Source: Bettongia penicillata ogilbyi (Eukaryota > Chordata > Mammalia > Diprotodontia > Potoroidae). From it: a DNA stretch of 64,000 nt. Made by a program: the position numbers and the translations under genes. Below are positions 33,486 to 43,835 of this stretch, piece by piece (position 1 is the first letter of the stretch; every line of letters begins with the position of its first letter). The stretch is taken from assembly GCA_023548195.1 (NCBI GenBank), contig JAJHZJ010000496.1, positions 7,277,144 to 7,341,143 on the forward strand, given 5' to 3'. The notes under the pieces were generated by a model. It ran no database searches. It was not told the origin of the DNA and saw nothing but the letters and a program-made list of their open reading frames with translations.

Positions 33486-33724
33486 AGCCAGAGGGCCCCT
33501 GAAGAAGTCTGTAAGTGTGAAAGCCAAGAGGCAAGGCCAAGGGATCCTTAAGTTTTAGTTAAATCAGTGCTTGAGAATTAAAAGGCATAGGAACAAGGTG
33601 GATGTTTAGACCTGGAGGTCTTCCATCTCACCCTAAGGAACAGCATTGGTGACACCCAACTCAGCTAAGCCATGTGAGCAGTCAAGCAAGCTGAATGCAT
33701 TTCGGATGACTCAGGCCAGGGAGG

Positions 33725-34180
33725 AGATCTTTTATGTTTTACTTAATTCTTCATATTTGTCATTTTATATGGTGTAATGATCATCCATTTGTTTGGGAAT
33801 TCACCAATCAACACTGCTCACTTTGTTGCCAATTTTTTGATACTACAAAAAGTGCAGCTATAATCGCTTTAATGTACATGCAATCTTTTTTTTTTGTCTT
33901 TGATTGTTAACGGGTTTATGCACAGTATTAGAATTTCTGATTAAAAGTATATGGATGATTTAGTGACTTTTCTTAAGTAATTCCAAATTGTTTTGCAGAA
34001 AATTTATACCTTTTCATAACATCATAGCAGTCCATCAGTGTACCTTTCTTTTCACAACTCTTCCAACGTTGACTTACATCTGCTTTTATCATCATTTCAA
34101 TTTGATGTATGAGAAATGGATTCTCAGAATTGTTTTAATTTGCATTTCTCTTACTATTAGTGATCTGGAACTTTTTTTCC
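33725..34180 (-). mobile_element. LINE-1 ORF2 C-terminal region, antisense
   Basis: 'actacaaaaagtgcagctat', 'ttaagtaattccaaattgtt', 'cataacatcatagcagtcca' and 'tgagaaatggattctcagaa' follow the antisense L1 ORF2 end. Highly decayed. The ORF at 33988-34260 is its by-product. Confidence 0.6.
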
Positions 34181-34835
34181 CCATTCAGCTATCGATCCCC
34201 AAACACTGTTTGTTTGTGTTTGTTAGGTACATTACTCATATATATGTCTATGGTACTTAATTACACTTCTAAGGGCATCTAATACTTATACCCATAGAGT
34301 TTCCCTATAATTTCTTTTACTATTAAATTGCCAAAGAAACAAAATTATTTCTATGAAACTTAATTGTAATTATAGAGGACATATGGATAAAGAGAACTTT
34401 GAAGAGAAAGAATGAATTAAGTCATTTTCAGAAATTGTAATGACTTCCTAATGGCAGCAGCCAATGTTGCAGTTCCGTTCTGACCCTCCCTCTGGGACAT
34501 TCATTTAGGGCTCAATCCTACATGTCACAAGATGAAGCATGTGTCCAAAGCCCGACTTCTGCATTACTTTGCTCTTTCTGCAAAGTTGCCTTCATGGCAT
34601 TCAGAGTTGTGCCTCTGATCTTGTGGGTTTCTAGGAGAAAAAGAATCTGTCAGTACCTTTAAAAGAAAATGCAACAGAGTAAGAATTCTTTCAGTTGGCT
34701 CCTGAGCAAAATGAATAGTGGTTTTTTTCCCTGAGCTTCAGAAAAGGAAGACAGGGAAAGTAAATTGTATAACCTTTTATAGAGATCATTACTGAATCTG
34801 AGCTTCAAAAGAATGAACTAGCAATAGGAGAGCCT
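34181..34835. other. Repeat-poor DNA, nothing recognised
   Basis: Unique-looking sequence leading into the palindrome cluster. 34440-34630 is richer in GC than its surroundings. Confidence 0.4.
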
Positions 34836-34840
34836 GTTAG

Positions 34841-35104
34841 GATTTATAAATCAGAGGTTTGAACCAAAATGGGAAAGTAGGATTTATAAGCCTGATCATT
34901 ATGGCACTGATCCAAAATTCTGATTTATAAATCTGTCATTTCCATCCTCACAGTGCACAGTAAAGATGTGTAAATCAAAACTTAAAAAAATTAGGATTTA
35001 TGAGTGTGATTTGTGGCTCCCTTTAGTCTTATAAATCTGTGGTTGGGTTTGTAAATATGGCGAAGCATTTGAAAATCCATTTTGGGCACATTCTATAAAT
35101 CTAC
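34841..35104. repeat. GATTTATAAATC palindrome cluster
   Basis: The perfect 12-base palindrome GATTTATAAATC occurs at 34841-34852 and 34922-34933. Half-palindromes occur at 34881 (gatttataag), 34995 (gatttatgag), 35029 (cttataaatctg) and 35093 (ctataaatctac). Six sites lie in 265 bases with spacings of about 35-75. A diverged block with 'ctataaatcag' and 'ggacacattttta' lies at 46935-47050. Could be an ancient repeat family or a cluster of AT-rich homeodomain sites. Confidence 0.5.
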
Positions 35105-35594
35105 TCTAAAACATGTAAACCAATTTTAGCTTATGGATTGTTTGTGTTAAAACTCTAAGACTGACTCTTGAGGCCCATCATCTCCTGGTCTGTCTACATG
35201 CATTGTGTTGGCATAGCTTCAGCTCACAGTTTTCAGACACTGGGCATCAGTGAGTGACAAATACAGAGGTAGAATGCAGAGCGTTTAGGAGAGACCTTGG
35301 TTTTCACAAGATCATAGGATTCAGAACTAGAAAGAAAAGATAAAGATGTTATATTATGACACTCTATTTAGAAATGAGAAGGCCAAGGATCACAGAAGGA
35401 AAGTCGGAGCTCAAGGTCATGCCAGATAGCTTGTAAGGTTCCTTCTAACTCAGGTTCTAAGATTCTGTGACCAAGAGTGGACTTGCACTAAACAGGTGCA
35501 TTAGCAAAAGGGTCTATTTTTAATCACTTTGCAAAACTTAAGTGCCATTTAAATGTCAGGCACTATTATAATTACAACCACAGCATGTCCAAGA

Positions 35595-35775
35595 AAGTGG
35601 ATGTCAAGTCTGAGAACTCTGGTTTCAAATTCTGGATCCTCTTATCTGTGTGACACTGGGCATGGCATTTGGATTAGGGAGTGGTGATTGGCTAAGTTGT
35701 CATCTGTAAAATACTAAAGTGACTCAGGGATCTTTACGACCCTTGAAGTTTCAGATCCTCTGATCCTTTATCACA
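35595..35775 (+). repeat. MIR-type SINE
   Basis: 'ctctggtttcaaattctgga', 'gtgtgacactgggcatggca' and 'aagtttcagatcctctgatc' follow a diverged MIR in sense. Confidence 0.6.
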
Positions 35776-35844
35776 CACTATTCATCTTCTTTGTGTTAGC
35801 CTTGAGAGATGTGACCATTGAGGCTAAAAATGATGTGAATACCT

Positions 35845-36158
35845 CTGTGGGTGTTCATTCTTGCCGAAGAAGACCATGTCATCAAAGAATTAATGACATG
35901 ACTTGCACTTGACTTTGTTTTGAGTGAGGGAGAGCTGTGCAGGTCACCAACCTCACTTCTCCTCCAGAGCCATCTGAATCCAGTGACCTGATATTCATCA
36001 GAATGACCAGAGATGACCCAGGATGAGGAAATTGGGGTTAAGTGATTTACCCAAGGTCACACAGCTAGTGACTGTCAAGTGTCTGAAGTGAGACTTGAAC
36101 TCAAGTCCTCCTGACTCCTGCACTGGTGCTCTATCCACTGCACCACCGAGATGCCCCT
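35845..36158 (-). repeat. CORE-SINE with 'ttcttgaagagga'-type LINE tail, antisense
   Basis: The right part is an antisense tRNA-head/CORE-SINE ('caaggtcacacagctagtga', head 'gctctatccactgcaccacc'). The left part, its 3' tail, is 'ttgccgaagaagaccatgtc' through 'cctcacttctcctccagagc', the same block as at 9852-10195. So a SINE body is joined to a LINE-derived tail, on the minus strand. Confidence 0.7.
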
Positions 36159-36259
36159 ATGAATGCCTCTGTGTTACTTGTAAAGAGAATAGTGATCTCT
36201 AGAATCACAGATTGACATGGATAGATTATCAGGCTAGTTGCTACGAGGAAGACATAATG

Positions 36260-36272
36260 AGAAAGAATTCTT
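36260..36272. repeat. Target-site duplication, left copy
   Basis: AGAAAGAATTCTT, identical to 37624-37636. Read in the element's sense, the right (5') junction is TT|AAGAATTCTTTCT, which agrees with the L1 endonuclease preference TT|AAAA. Confidence 0.85.
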
Positions 36273-37623
36273 TAAATTAATTTATTTTAGTTTTGAACAT
36301 TCACTTTCACAAGATTTTGAATTCCAAATTTTCTCCCCATCTCTCCCCTCTGTCCACCTGAAGACAGCATGCATTCTGATTACCATTTGCCCCAGTCTGC
36401 CCTCCCTTCTATTATACCTCTTTTTTCTCTTATCCCCTTCCCCTCTGTTTTCTTGTAGGGCAAGATACATTTCTATACCTCTTTGCCTGTATATTTATTT
36501 CCCAACTGCATGTAAAAACAACTTTTAACATTCGTTTTTAAAACTGAGTTCCAGCTAATCTCTCTTCCTCTCTCACCACCCATTCCCACTGAGAAGGCAA
36601 GCCATTCAATAGGTTATACATGTGCAGTTATGCAAAACACTTCCATAAAAGTCATGTTGTGAAAGACTGTATTTCCCTCCATCCTATCCTTCCCTCCATT
36701 TATCCTATTTTCTCTTTTGACCCTATCTCTCCTCAAAAGTATTTACTTCCAATTATGTTCTCCTCCTATTAGCCCTCCCTTCTATCATCTCCCACCCCCT
36801 GCTTATCCCCTTCTCCCTTACATTCCTGTAGTGTAAGACTCTCATTTCTCTTCCCAGTTTTTCCTCTACTTCTCTTACTTGATTTTCAAAGTATTTTTTG
36901 AGCTCTACTATGGCCTGAGACCAATTCATATTTTTCTAGAAGGCTTTGGATGGAGAAGCTTTGACTTTGTTGTCTTCTATTTGTGTACTTTGGTCTTCCT
37001 TGTAACAAAGGTAAGATTCTGTAGTCTGATTCTTTCTCCTGTTTTTGCTCATTTTCCCAGATATTTGCTTGACTTTTGAACCCTTTGTCAAGGTAGTTCT
37101 CTGCTTCCAGTGGGCATCTGGGGTATACTGTCAGCCAGTCAATCTCCCCACAACCTTTGGGCCTAGAGCTCCAGAAACAGTGACTGCTGCCGCTGCAGGC
37201 TCTCCTTACTGTACTCCTCCACCCCATCTGCAACCCTGGGGCTGAGGCCCTACCACTCTACTCCGGCAGGTTTTTTCCACTGACCTTCCAATTTGTCCTT
37301 GGTGTTTTGGGATGGTGAAGTCTGGAAACTACCTCAAATGCCCCAGATTCAGTATCCCCAAGGCTTGCTTGGGTTCCACCTGTGCCAATGCGGTCCAGAC
37401 TACACTGTGCTCTGCTCCCAGTGTGGCATGCTAGTCACCTCCCAACAACCTTCCAGGATGTCTTGGGATGGAGATTTGCTTCACTCTGTCATTCTATGGG
37501 TTCTACAGCTCCAGAATTTGTTTAAAATCATTTTTTACAGTTATTTGGCTGAGTTTGTGGGAAGAGCGCTAACAAGTCCTAGCTGTTACTGTGCCATCTT
37601 GGTTCTGCCCCACCCCCACCCCC
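36273..37623 (-). mobile_element. Complete LINE-1 derivative lacking ORF2 (HAL1-like)
   Basis: A 1.35-kb element on the minus strand. Its 5' end (at 37623) is G-rich followed by CAGAACCAAGATGGCACAG, a YY1-like L1 start. The ORF1-like part runs from about 37080 to 36830: an open frame with 'KEKESDY'-type basic sequence (37233-36886), then after a frameshift 'ENQVREVEEKLGREMR', a heptad-rich coiled coil. No RNA-recognition domain and no ORF2 follow. Instead a purine-rich 3' UTR ends in an A-rich tail at 36273-36290. Its end matches the 3' ends of the L1 copies at 48212 and 62146. The 13-bp duplication shows it is complete. It resembles half-L1 (HAL1) elements or an internally deleted L1. Confidence 0.75.
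36285..36845 (-). repeat. Imperfect tandem duplication inside the element's 3' UTR
   Basis: 'acattcactttcacaagatt' (36297) is matched by 'acattcgtttttaaaactga' (36527). 'ccctcccttctattatacct' (36401) is matched by 'ccctcccttctatcatctcc' (36773), and 'cttgtagggcaagata' (36451) by 'cctgtagtgtaagact' (36826). So two copies of one pyrimidine-rich module (on +) are present, the second retaining about 145 more bases. Confidence 0.65.
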
Positions 37624-37636
37624 AGAAAGAATTCTT
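37624..37636. repeat. Target-site duplication, right copy
   Basis: AGAAAGAATTCTT, exact copy of 36260-36272. Confidence 0.85.
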
Positions 37637-37754
37637 AACCTGTCTTGCATCATAGACCCCTTCAACAATCTAGAAAAAAATTCTTAGAATAAGCTTTTTA
37701 AATATATAAAATAAAATACACAGTATTACAAAAGAAACCATTGAAATTAAAGTT

Positions 37755-37845
37755 ACTATCTATCCATCCAACTATCCATCCCTCTCTCTGTATCTCTCTC
37801 TTTATGTCTCTGCTTATATCTGTCTGTCTGTCTCTCTCTTTCTAA
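37755..37845. repeat. CTAT/TCTC pyrimidine-rich tract
   Basis: 'ctatctatccatccaactat' then TCTCTC and TGTCTGTCTG. Confidence 0.75.
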
Positions 37846-37859
37846 GTCTTTTCATTAAA

Positions 37860-37985
37860 TTCCCTCTTAATTGATGGGGTGCTTGGCATTTACAACAGTT
37901 TGTGCCTTCTAAATCATGAAGAGTTAGAGATGCAGACATAGCAAAATGATCCAATACTTAGCTTCAGGGAGCTTACAATCTCTCA
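37860..37985 (-). repeat. L2 3' end, antisense
   Basis: 'gcttggcatttacaacagtt' and 'ttcagggagcttacaatctc' are diverged antisense L2. Confidence 0.5.
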
Positions 37986-37989
37986 GATA

Positions 37990-38800
37990 ATATCACTTCC
38001 TCTCTCTGTAAAATGAAGGGTTTGGACCCAATAATCTCAAAATCCACTTGACCTAAAATCTGTTGATATTAAGAGACTGATGCACAAATATTGGCATTGC
38101 AAAGTAGAATCTGATTGAATGTATAAGACTTGAACAGATGAGAACTGATTGAGAACATTGAGGAGAGGTCACTTTTAGTTTCTGTCTATTCCCATGATTT
38201 CTTTTTCCTAAGGAGCCCCCAGTGAAGAAAACCACCTCCATTAATGCAGGTAGCCCACTTACTAGTAATTTATAGTATTAGGTCCCTGGGCACTGAGAGG
38301 TCAAATAATCTGCCTTGGTCAACAGCTCATTTGAAAGGCAAGATGTGAATTCACCAGGATATTTCTAACTCTGAGGTCTACTTTCTCTTTGTTTACTTCC
38401 TGTTTTGGCCCTTTCCATTGGCAGAATTTAATTATAGACAGCCAATATAAATAGTTCAAGGGGGAAAAAGTTCTCTTCAATGTCAAATTCTTCTTCCAGA
38501 ACTACTCTAATCACTGATACAACTTTGAATGTTTCCCTCACTTTGCCTGAGTAGCAAAGCCCTGGCCACATCTCTCTATTCTTGATTAAATCAAACCTGA
38601 CCACAAGATAATGGTTTCCTTGGCTTTTTAAGATGACTCACAAGGAGGAGTGATGCTGTGGCTTATGAGTACTCTTTCTCTGGTAATCCCCAACATGTCA
38701 CCCTTGGGAAAAGCAGACTGACTGACCCTTTGGGGTTCCCTGTGCTGTATACATATAGAGAGAGCCTTTATTGAGGCAGTGTTATGAACTAGGAATAACT
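37990..38800. other. Nothing firmly recognised
   Basis: Short MIR-like traces ('cctctctctgtaaaatgaag' at 37998; 'ccctgggcactgagaggtca' at 38283). The rest is unassigned unique-looking DNA. Confidence 0.35.
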
Positions 38801-38884
38801 CCACACCTGTGGTGAGGAAAATTTAAGGCTTAGAATCTATCTTTGCATTGAATTACTAACCTCTCTGAGTCTCAGCTTCTACAT

Positions 38885-39070
38885 ATAAATAACAATAACA
38901 AAAATAACAGATATGTATACAACAGCAATACCTGACATTTAAACAATAATAACTGATATTTATAAATCGCAATAATCGATATTGAAATGGCAATACTTGA
39001 TATTTCTACAATAATAACTGATATTTAAACAATTATGACTACAAAAATAATAATTGATATATAACAACTG
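38885..39070. repeat. Degenerate about 22-base tandem array (AATAATAACTGATATTT)
   Basis: About seven loose copies of a unit like 'acaataataactgatattt' at 38930-39065. Two copies (38943-38961 and 39008-39027) are nearly identical. Probably expanded from a MIR AATAATA tail. Confidence 0.65.
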
Positions 39071-39324
39071 AATCTTTCCCAAGTACATTACAGTCTGAAT
39101 TTTATTGAATTCTGAACTTTAAAAAGGTCCAATAAAACAGACATTTCCATATGTAAAACAGAACAGAAAATGAGGATTGTACATGAATGTGCAAATCCCT
39201 ATTATGTATGGTCTGCTTTTCTTTTTAAGTGTATCATAAATTCAACACAGTACATTAAAATCAATCCTGCATGACTGTTATTTCTTCTTTTTTCTACATT
39301 TTTGAAAAATGCAAAGAACTACGT

Positions 39325-39505
39325 TTGTGTTACTTCACTTGAACCTCACAATAACCCCATAAGATCAATATAAAACAGTATTATACGCATTTTACAAACA
39401 AGGAAACTGAGGCCAATGATTTAATGACTTACAGTCCCACAGATAATGAACAACACTTCCTGACTTAAAGTTCAGCAATCTCCTCAAAACTCTACACCAA
39501 CCTAC
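39325..39505 (-). repeat. MIR, antisense
   Basis: 'cacttgaacctcacaataac', 'acaaggaaactgaggccaat' and 'cttacagtcccacagataat' are the antisense 3' end and core. Confidence 0.7.
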
Positions 39506-39509
39506 CTCA

Positions 39510-40690
39510 CAAATATGATCGGGAATATCTGGTTTGCTGAGCTCCTAGATTTATGAGGGTCCAGTGAAATCACATGCATTCAATACTTTGTGAAGCATAA
39601 AGAAGTTAGAAATCATCCCCTACATCCTTCTGAAGAAAGGGCATTGGATTTTCAGAAAAAAATTGAGAAAACATTTGAGTTTGGAAATAGTCTGACTCTA
39701 GAGGACAATAATCTTACTAAAATAAACATTACTGTTTCCTGGTTTCACTTTGCCCCTGAAAGAATGGGGGTACTAGGCATTGACCCTCTTGGATTTGAGG
39801 TGCCACTGTTACCTAAGGAATACAGTAGGTCTTGGCAAGCTGACCTGAACAAGTTTGTGCTAACCATCTCTTTTCCCTAAAGTAAGTGACTGCTTCCTGG
39901 GGAATATACATTTGACAAATCGTAATTGCTTTTAGGGGAAAGAATGAGTGTTGGAGGATAGGCTAATAGCAGATAAATGAACAATTCTAATATCAGAAAG
40001 AAGATGACAATGGCACATAAAATCGGTTTTTTTTCTTTTATAATTCAAGGCCCATTCCTGTTGTTCGATATTTTCTTATCAAGGAGTAACTTGAAATAAT
40101 GCCTATGGGGCAGAATTGCCTGGGAATTGGGAGCAATCAGAGTATAGATAGATGCTGAGATGCCATCACATTGCAGATGCTGTTAACTTGAGCTTTAATT
40201 CTGGAGTTCTTTCTCTCTCAGAATCTTAATTGGACTAAGGTAGTCCTGAGCCAAACCAATCAATATGAGATCTATTCTCTCCCTGATAAGCAAATGACTG
40301 GCCCTATTAAAATCAGCAGCTGCCCCATGTGAAGAGCAAGGAGCTTCCACATTCTCTAGTGATTTTCTTACTAGGAAAATTGCCTATGTCATGCGTTTCA
40401 GAGACTCAATTTGCACCAGAGCCTTTGCAGGGATGAATATTACAAATAAGCAGAAATAGAATTTGGAACTTTTGCCTGAGCAACTCAAGATAGAATAGAA
40501 TCTGAAGCTGATAGGGGGCAAGGGAGGGGAAAGAGAAGTACATTTTTATCTGTTTAAAGGGGGAAAGCAAAGGAGAAAGAGAGAAGTGTCCTTGCTTCTT
40601 TATAAAGTTATCATTTCTCGCATAATAATTTGTTAGTCAAATAACTGGAGAGAAGATGGACTTTTTCTTAATTGCATAGAAATAGATGTC
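39510..40690. other. Repeat-poor DNA; one 96-codon frame
   Basis: The + frame at 39590-39880 has no domain I recognise and no strong splice context. The remainder (40000-40680) is unique-looking, possibly conserved non-coding DNA. Confidence 0.35.
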
Positions 40691-40697
40691 ACAAAAA

Positions 40698-40950
40698 AGC
40701 AGTTGGGTGTGCAGGGAATAGAGCTCTGGCTCTGGAGTCAGGAGGACCTAAATCTGGCCTCAGATATTTATCAGCTGATTGATCTTGGGTAAGTCACTTA
40801 ACCCTGTTTGCCTCATTTTCCTCATCTGTAAAATGAGCTGGAGAAGGAAATGGCAAATTATTCCAATATCTTTGCCAAAAAAATTTCACATGGGATCAGA
40901 AATCATCAGGCATGACTAAAATAACTCAGTAACCACCACCACAACAAAGA
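40698..40950 (+). repeat. RTE-tailed SINE, full length
   Basis: Head 'ctggctctggagtcaggagg', core 'ctcattttcctcatctgtaa', linker 'gctggagaaggaaatggcaa' and tail 'cacatgggatcagaaatcat' then 'caggcatgactaaa'. Confidence 0.85.
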
Positions 40951-41169
40951 TGTCACAAAAATCTGCAGTCATAATTATTTTAAATAACACTTGCTGACAG
41001 GGCAGTCATTCCAGTCCTAAAAGCCTCATTGTTCCTCAGTATAATATTCTATGCTTATAATCCTGGGATGAGTAGTACCAAGCTTACCTTCATTTTTCCT
41101 TCTCTTTGTAAACCCTTTAAGGGAATATGTCCCATGTAATAAGCAAACATCATAAGTAACAAGGATCAC

Positions 41170-41295
41170 ATTGTGTTAGAGCTCGAAAAGAATTTGGAGA
41201 TTAGAATCAGACCCATTCCTATCCTTTGATAACTGAGAATTCTGAGTTTTTGCCAAAGTGAACAGACTTGCCCAAGGTGACACAGTTGGGCAAGT
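41170..41295 (-). repeat. MIR-type core, antisense
   Basis: 'cagacttgcccaaggtgaca' and 'cagttgggcaagtgtgtagt' form the antisense core. Confidence 0.55.
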
Positions 41296-41309
41296 GTGTA
41301 GTGATCATG

Positions 41310-41462
41310 ATGAGAAGGAGCCTTAGAGACCATCTAAAATGACACCACATGTGTAAGCTGAGGCACGAAAGGTTGTCCAAGATTACACAGGTAATAAGTT
41401 GTTAAGCTAGGATGTGAACCCAGGTCTTTGATTTTAAATCCATCACTTTTTCCACCAGACTT
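41310..41462 (-). repeat. MIR-type core, antisense
   Basis: 'aaggagccttagagaccatc', 'gtccaagattacacaggtaa' and 'tgtgaacccaggtctttgat'. This is a second copy in tandem with 41170-41295. Confidence 0.6.
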
Positions 41463-41744
41463 TAGGGTTTCAGTGGATAAAGCCACTATTTAGACTTTTA
41501 GGTCTTCTGCCATTAAATTCAGTGCTATCTTCATCATATCTTGAGGAAAGGTTTGTTAATCGGAACTTAATTTCATTTTTTCACCCTAAAGTTCATCTCA
41601 ATTTTAGCAAAGCAATTAAGATTATCATTCTAGCCTAATGAATGCATGTGCATATGAAATACTACATAGTCAATTATATAATTAGATAGACTTGTAACTG
41701 ATTGAATGACTGGCTTCAAAAAGTAACCATTAACACTTCAATGA

Positions 41745-42545
41745 CAATATGACAGGAGGTCCCCAGTAGAACGCCTCAGGGATCTGTGCTTGGCCCTTTG
41801 CTGATTGACTTTTTATCAATGATTTGGAGAAAGGTATCAATAATATGCTCACCAAATCTGTGGATGATGAAGCTGAAAGGAATAACTAACCTAATGGATG
41901 ACAGAGTCACTACCAAGAAGAGCATGGTCATCAGTTACACCTAACAAGTTGAAATTTAATGAGATAAATGTAAAGTCTTCTAGATGGGTCCAAAAAAATC
42001 AACTTTATGGTTACAAGATAAAAGAAAATATAGTCAGATATCAGTTTTCTGGAAAGTATCTGGAAATTTTAGTGGATTCCAATTTAATGAGAAAACAGTA
42101 TGTGTCAGCTACAGAAGTTAATACGATTGTGAATACCATTCAGAGTTGTCACTTCCAGGACTATGGACTTCCTAGTCCCACTGCACTCTCTACATCTAGT
42201 GGCTATATCCAGTTTAGAAAAGCCAGTTTATATGCTAAGAAACATCCAGAAGAGTATAATTGAGGTGAATTCATGTCCTGTGATGATCAGTGAAAGGAAC
42301 TGGGCATGCTTAGCCTGGGTCAGGAAAGACTCAGAGAAAGTACAGTAGATGCCTTCAAGTTTTCAAAAGTAATCATTTAGAACAATTACCTTTGTTCTGT
42401 TTGTATCCAGAGAGGAGAAGTGGGAGCCAGGGCTAGATATTGCAAAGTGGCAGATTTAGGCTTGATGTCAGAGAAAGCTTTGCTTTCCTTATCACTGAAG
42501 ACCTTCAAGGAGATGGTATTTCTAGGATACCACCCTCTTTATGCC
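41745..42545 (+). mobile_element. CR1/L3 LINE with RT remnants
   Basis: About 800 bases in sense, starting at 'gcctcagggatctgtgcttg', the 'PQGSVLGP' RT block. Then comes a frame with 'FINDLEKGINNMLTKSVDD', where the catalytic FADD/YADD is replaced by VDD. Further down are 'aaattgaggtgaattcatgt'-type sequence and 'ggaactgggcatgcttagcc'. Stops and frameshifts break the frame, and the 121-codon frame at 41898-42263 is out of the native frame for most of its length. Confidence 0.8.
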
Positions 42546-42944
42546 TTATGTGTCCCACCAAGTTGCGATATCACATTTAAATGATGAGGATATGCACAGC
42601 TATAATGGTATATCTAAAGCCATTCTCAAAAGTGCATACCCAATGGCCTATTTGTTATAAAGAAGTGAAAAACTCCAGTCCTTCATGTTCAGATCCTTAT
42701 TTATTTGCTCTCTTGTCATAAAATCTCTCCATAAAAATATTCTTTTATCATGCAGTTCAGTCCATTTTCAATTTTAGCTGAAGAATTTGCTCAATGATTA
42801 AAGGTACCATTTTTACTGTCATCTTCTCACAGTAAAGCATTGCAGCTATACTGGCTGAGCCATGGTAATCTATTCTGTCAGTTATGTTTGCAGGTTGTCA
42901 GTTTTGACCTTTCCAGCCATGGTCTTTTGTGCATAAGCATGAAA

Positions 42945-43165
42945 ATAATAATGATGATAATATTACCTGGCACTTCCTTATGCTTTCTTAGGTTTGTGAA
43001 GCTCCTTATACACATTGTCTCCCTGGAGACTCCCCACAACACACTGAGGGTGATCCTATAGCTAACCCACAGATGAGGAAAGGAAACTGAGGCCCAGGTT
43101 AAGAAGTTATCCATGTCCATACAGGTGCTCATTGGCTGAAAAGGGACACGGATCCAAGCCCTTTG
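42945..43165 (-). repeat. MIR, antisense
   Basis: 'tattacctggcacttcctta', 'cccacagatgaggaaaggaa', 'actgaggcccaggttaagaa' and 'gacacggatccaagcccttt'. Confidence 0.7.
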
Positions 43166-43599
43166 GTTCCATTTTGAAATTTAATGACAATATATGGAAG
43201 TTGTTGAATACTCATATATTCTCTAATTTTTTAAAGATTTTCAATTTATTTTGTAAGATGAACTTAATAGAGAAATAGGATGATACCTTAGTATGTTACT
43301 GATTCCACATATGGACTCACTTGACTTTACACTGACATTTTTAGAGAGGGTCTGGTTAAAGAAATATTTTGCCATATTAAAGATATGTATCACTATATCC
43401 ATCCCTGTGCAAATATCTTTAGATACAGCATAATACACTGGAAACATCAAAGTATATAGAACCCAGAGAGACCTGAATTCTGTTTCCTCTGTCTTTGACA
43501 TAAGCTCTAGGACCATGGACCATTTATAATCTCACAAATTTCCTATCTATAAAATATGGATTACAAATAAATCTATAAAATATGGATCATAACTAAAGC

Positions 43600-43740
43600 A
43601 CCTATTCAACCTGTATTATCTCCTAAATTAAACTAAGTTTCTTTAAGCCAAGACTTTTTGCCCATTCTTTGTATCTTCAGCTTAGAAGAATACCCAGAAT
43701 ATAGTAAGTGCTTAATAAAGTCTTCTTAATCAATTGATTT
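43600..43740 (+). repeat. L2 3' end
   Basis: 'tgcccattctttgtatcttc' and 'tagtaagtgcttaataaagt' give the terminus. Confidence 0.65.
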
Positions 43741-43835
43741 CTCACTGTGTGCTAGATACCAGAAACACAAAGAAAAAAAAAAGAACCAATCCTACCTATT
43801 CCCAAGCTTGTTGTGGATAATAAAATAAAATCATG
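43741..43835 (-). repeat. L2 3' end, antisense
   Basis: 'ctcactgtgtgctagatacc' and 'ctattcccaagcttgttgtg' follow antisense L2. Confidence 0.45.

Noticed and set aside
36886..37233. Host coiled-coil gene on the minus strand
   Set aside because: It sits in an element with L1-type ends and target-site duplication, so it is an ORF1 remnant.
37293..37655. 120-codon + strand frame
   Set aside because: It runs antisense through the 5' part of the ORF2-less L1 derivative and across its target-site duplication.
41898..42263. 121-codon frame that could be taken for a small gene
   Set aside because: Lies inside a CR1/L3 copy; the native RT frame is broken.
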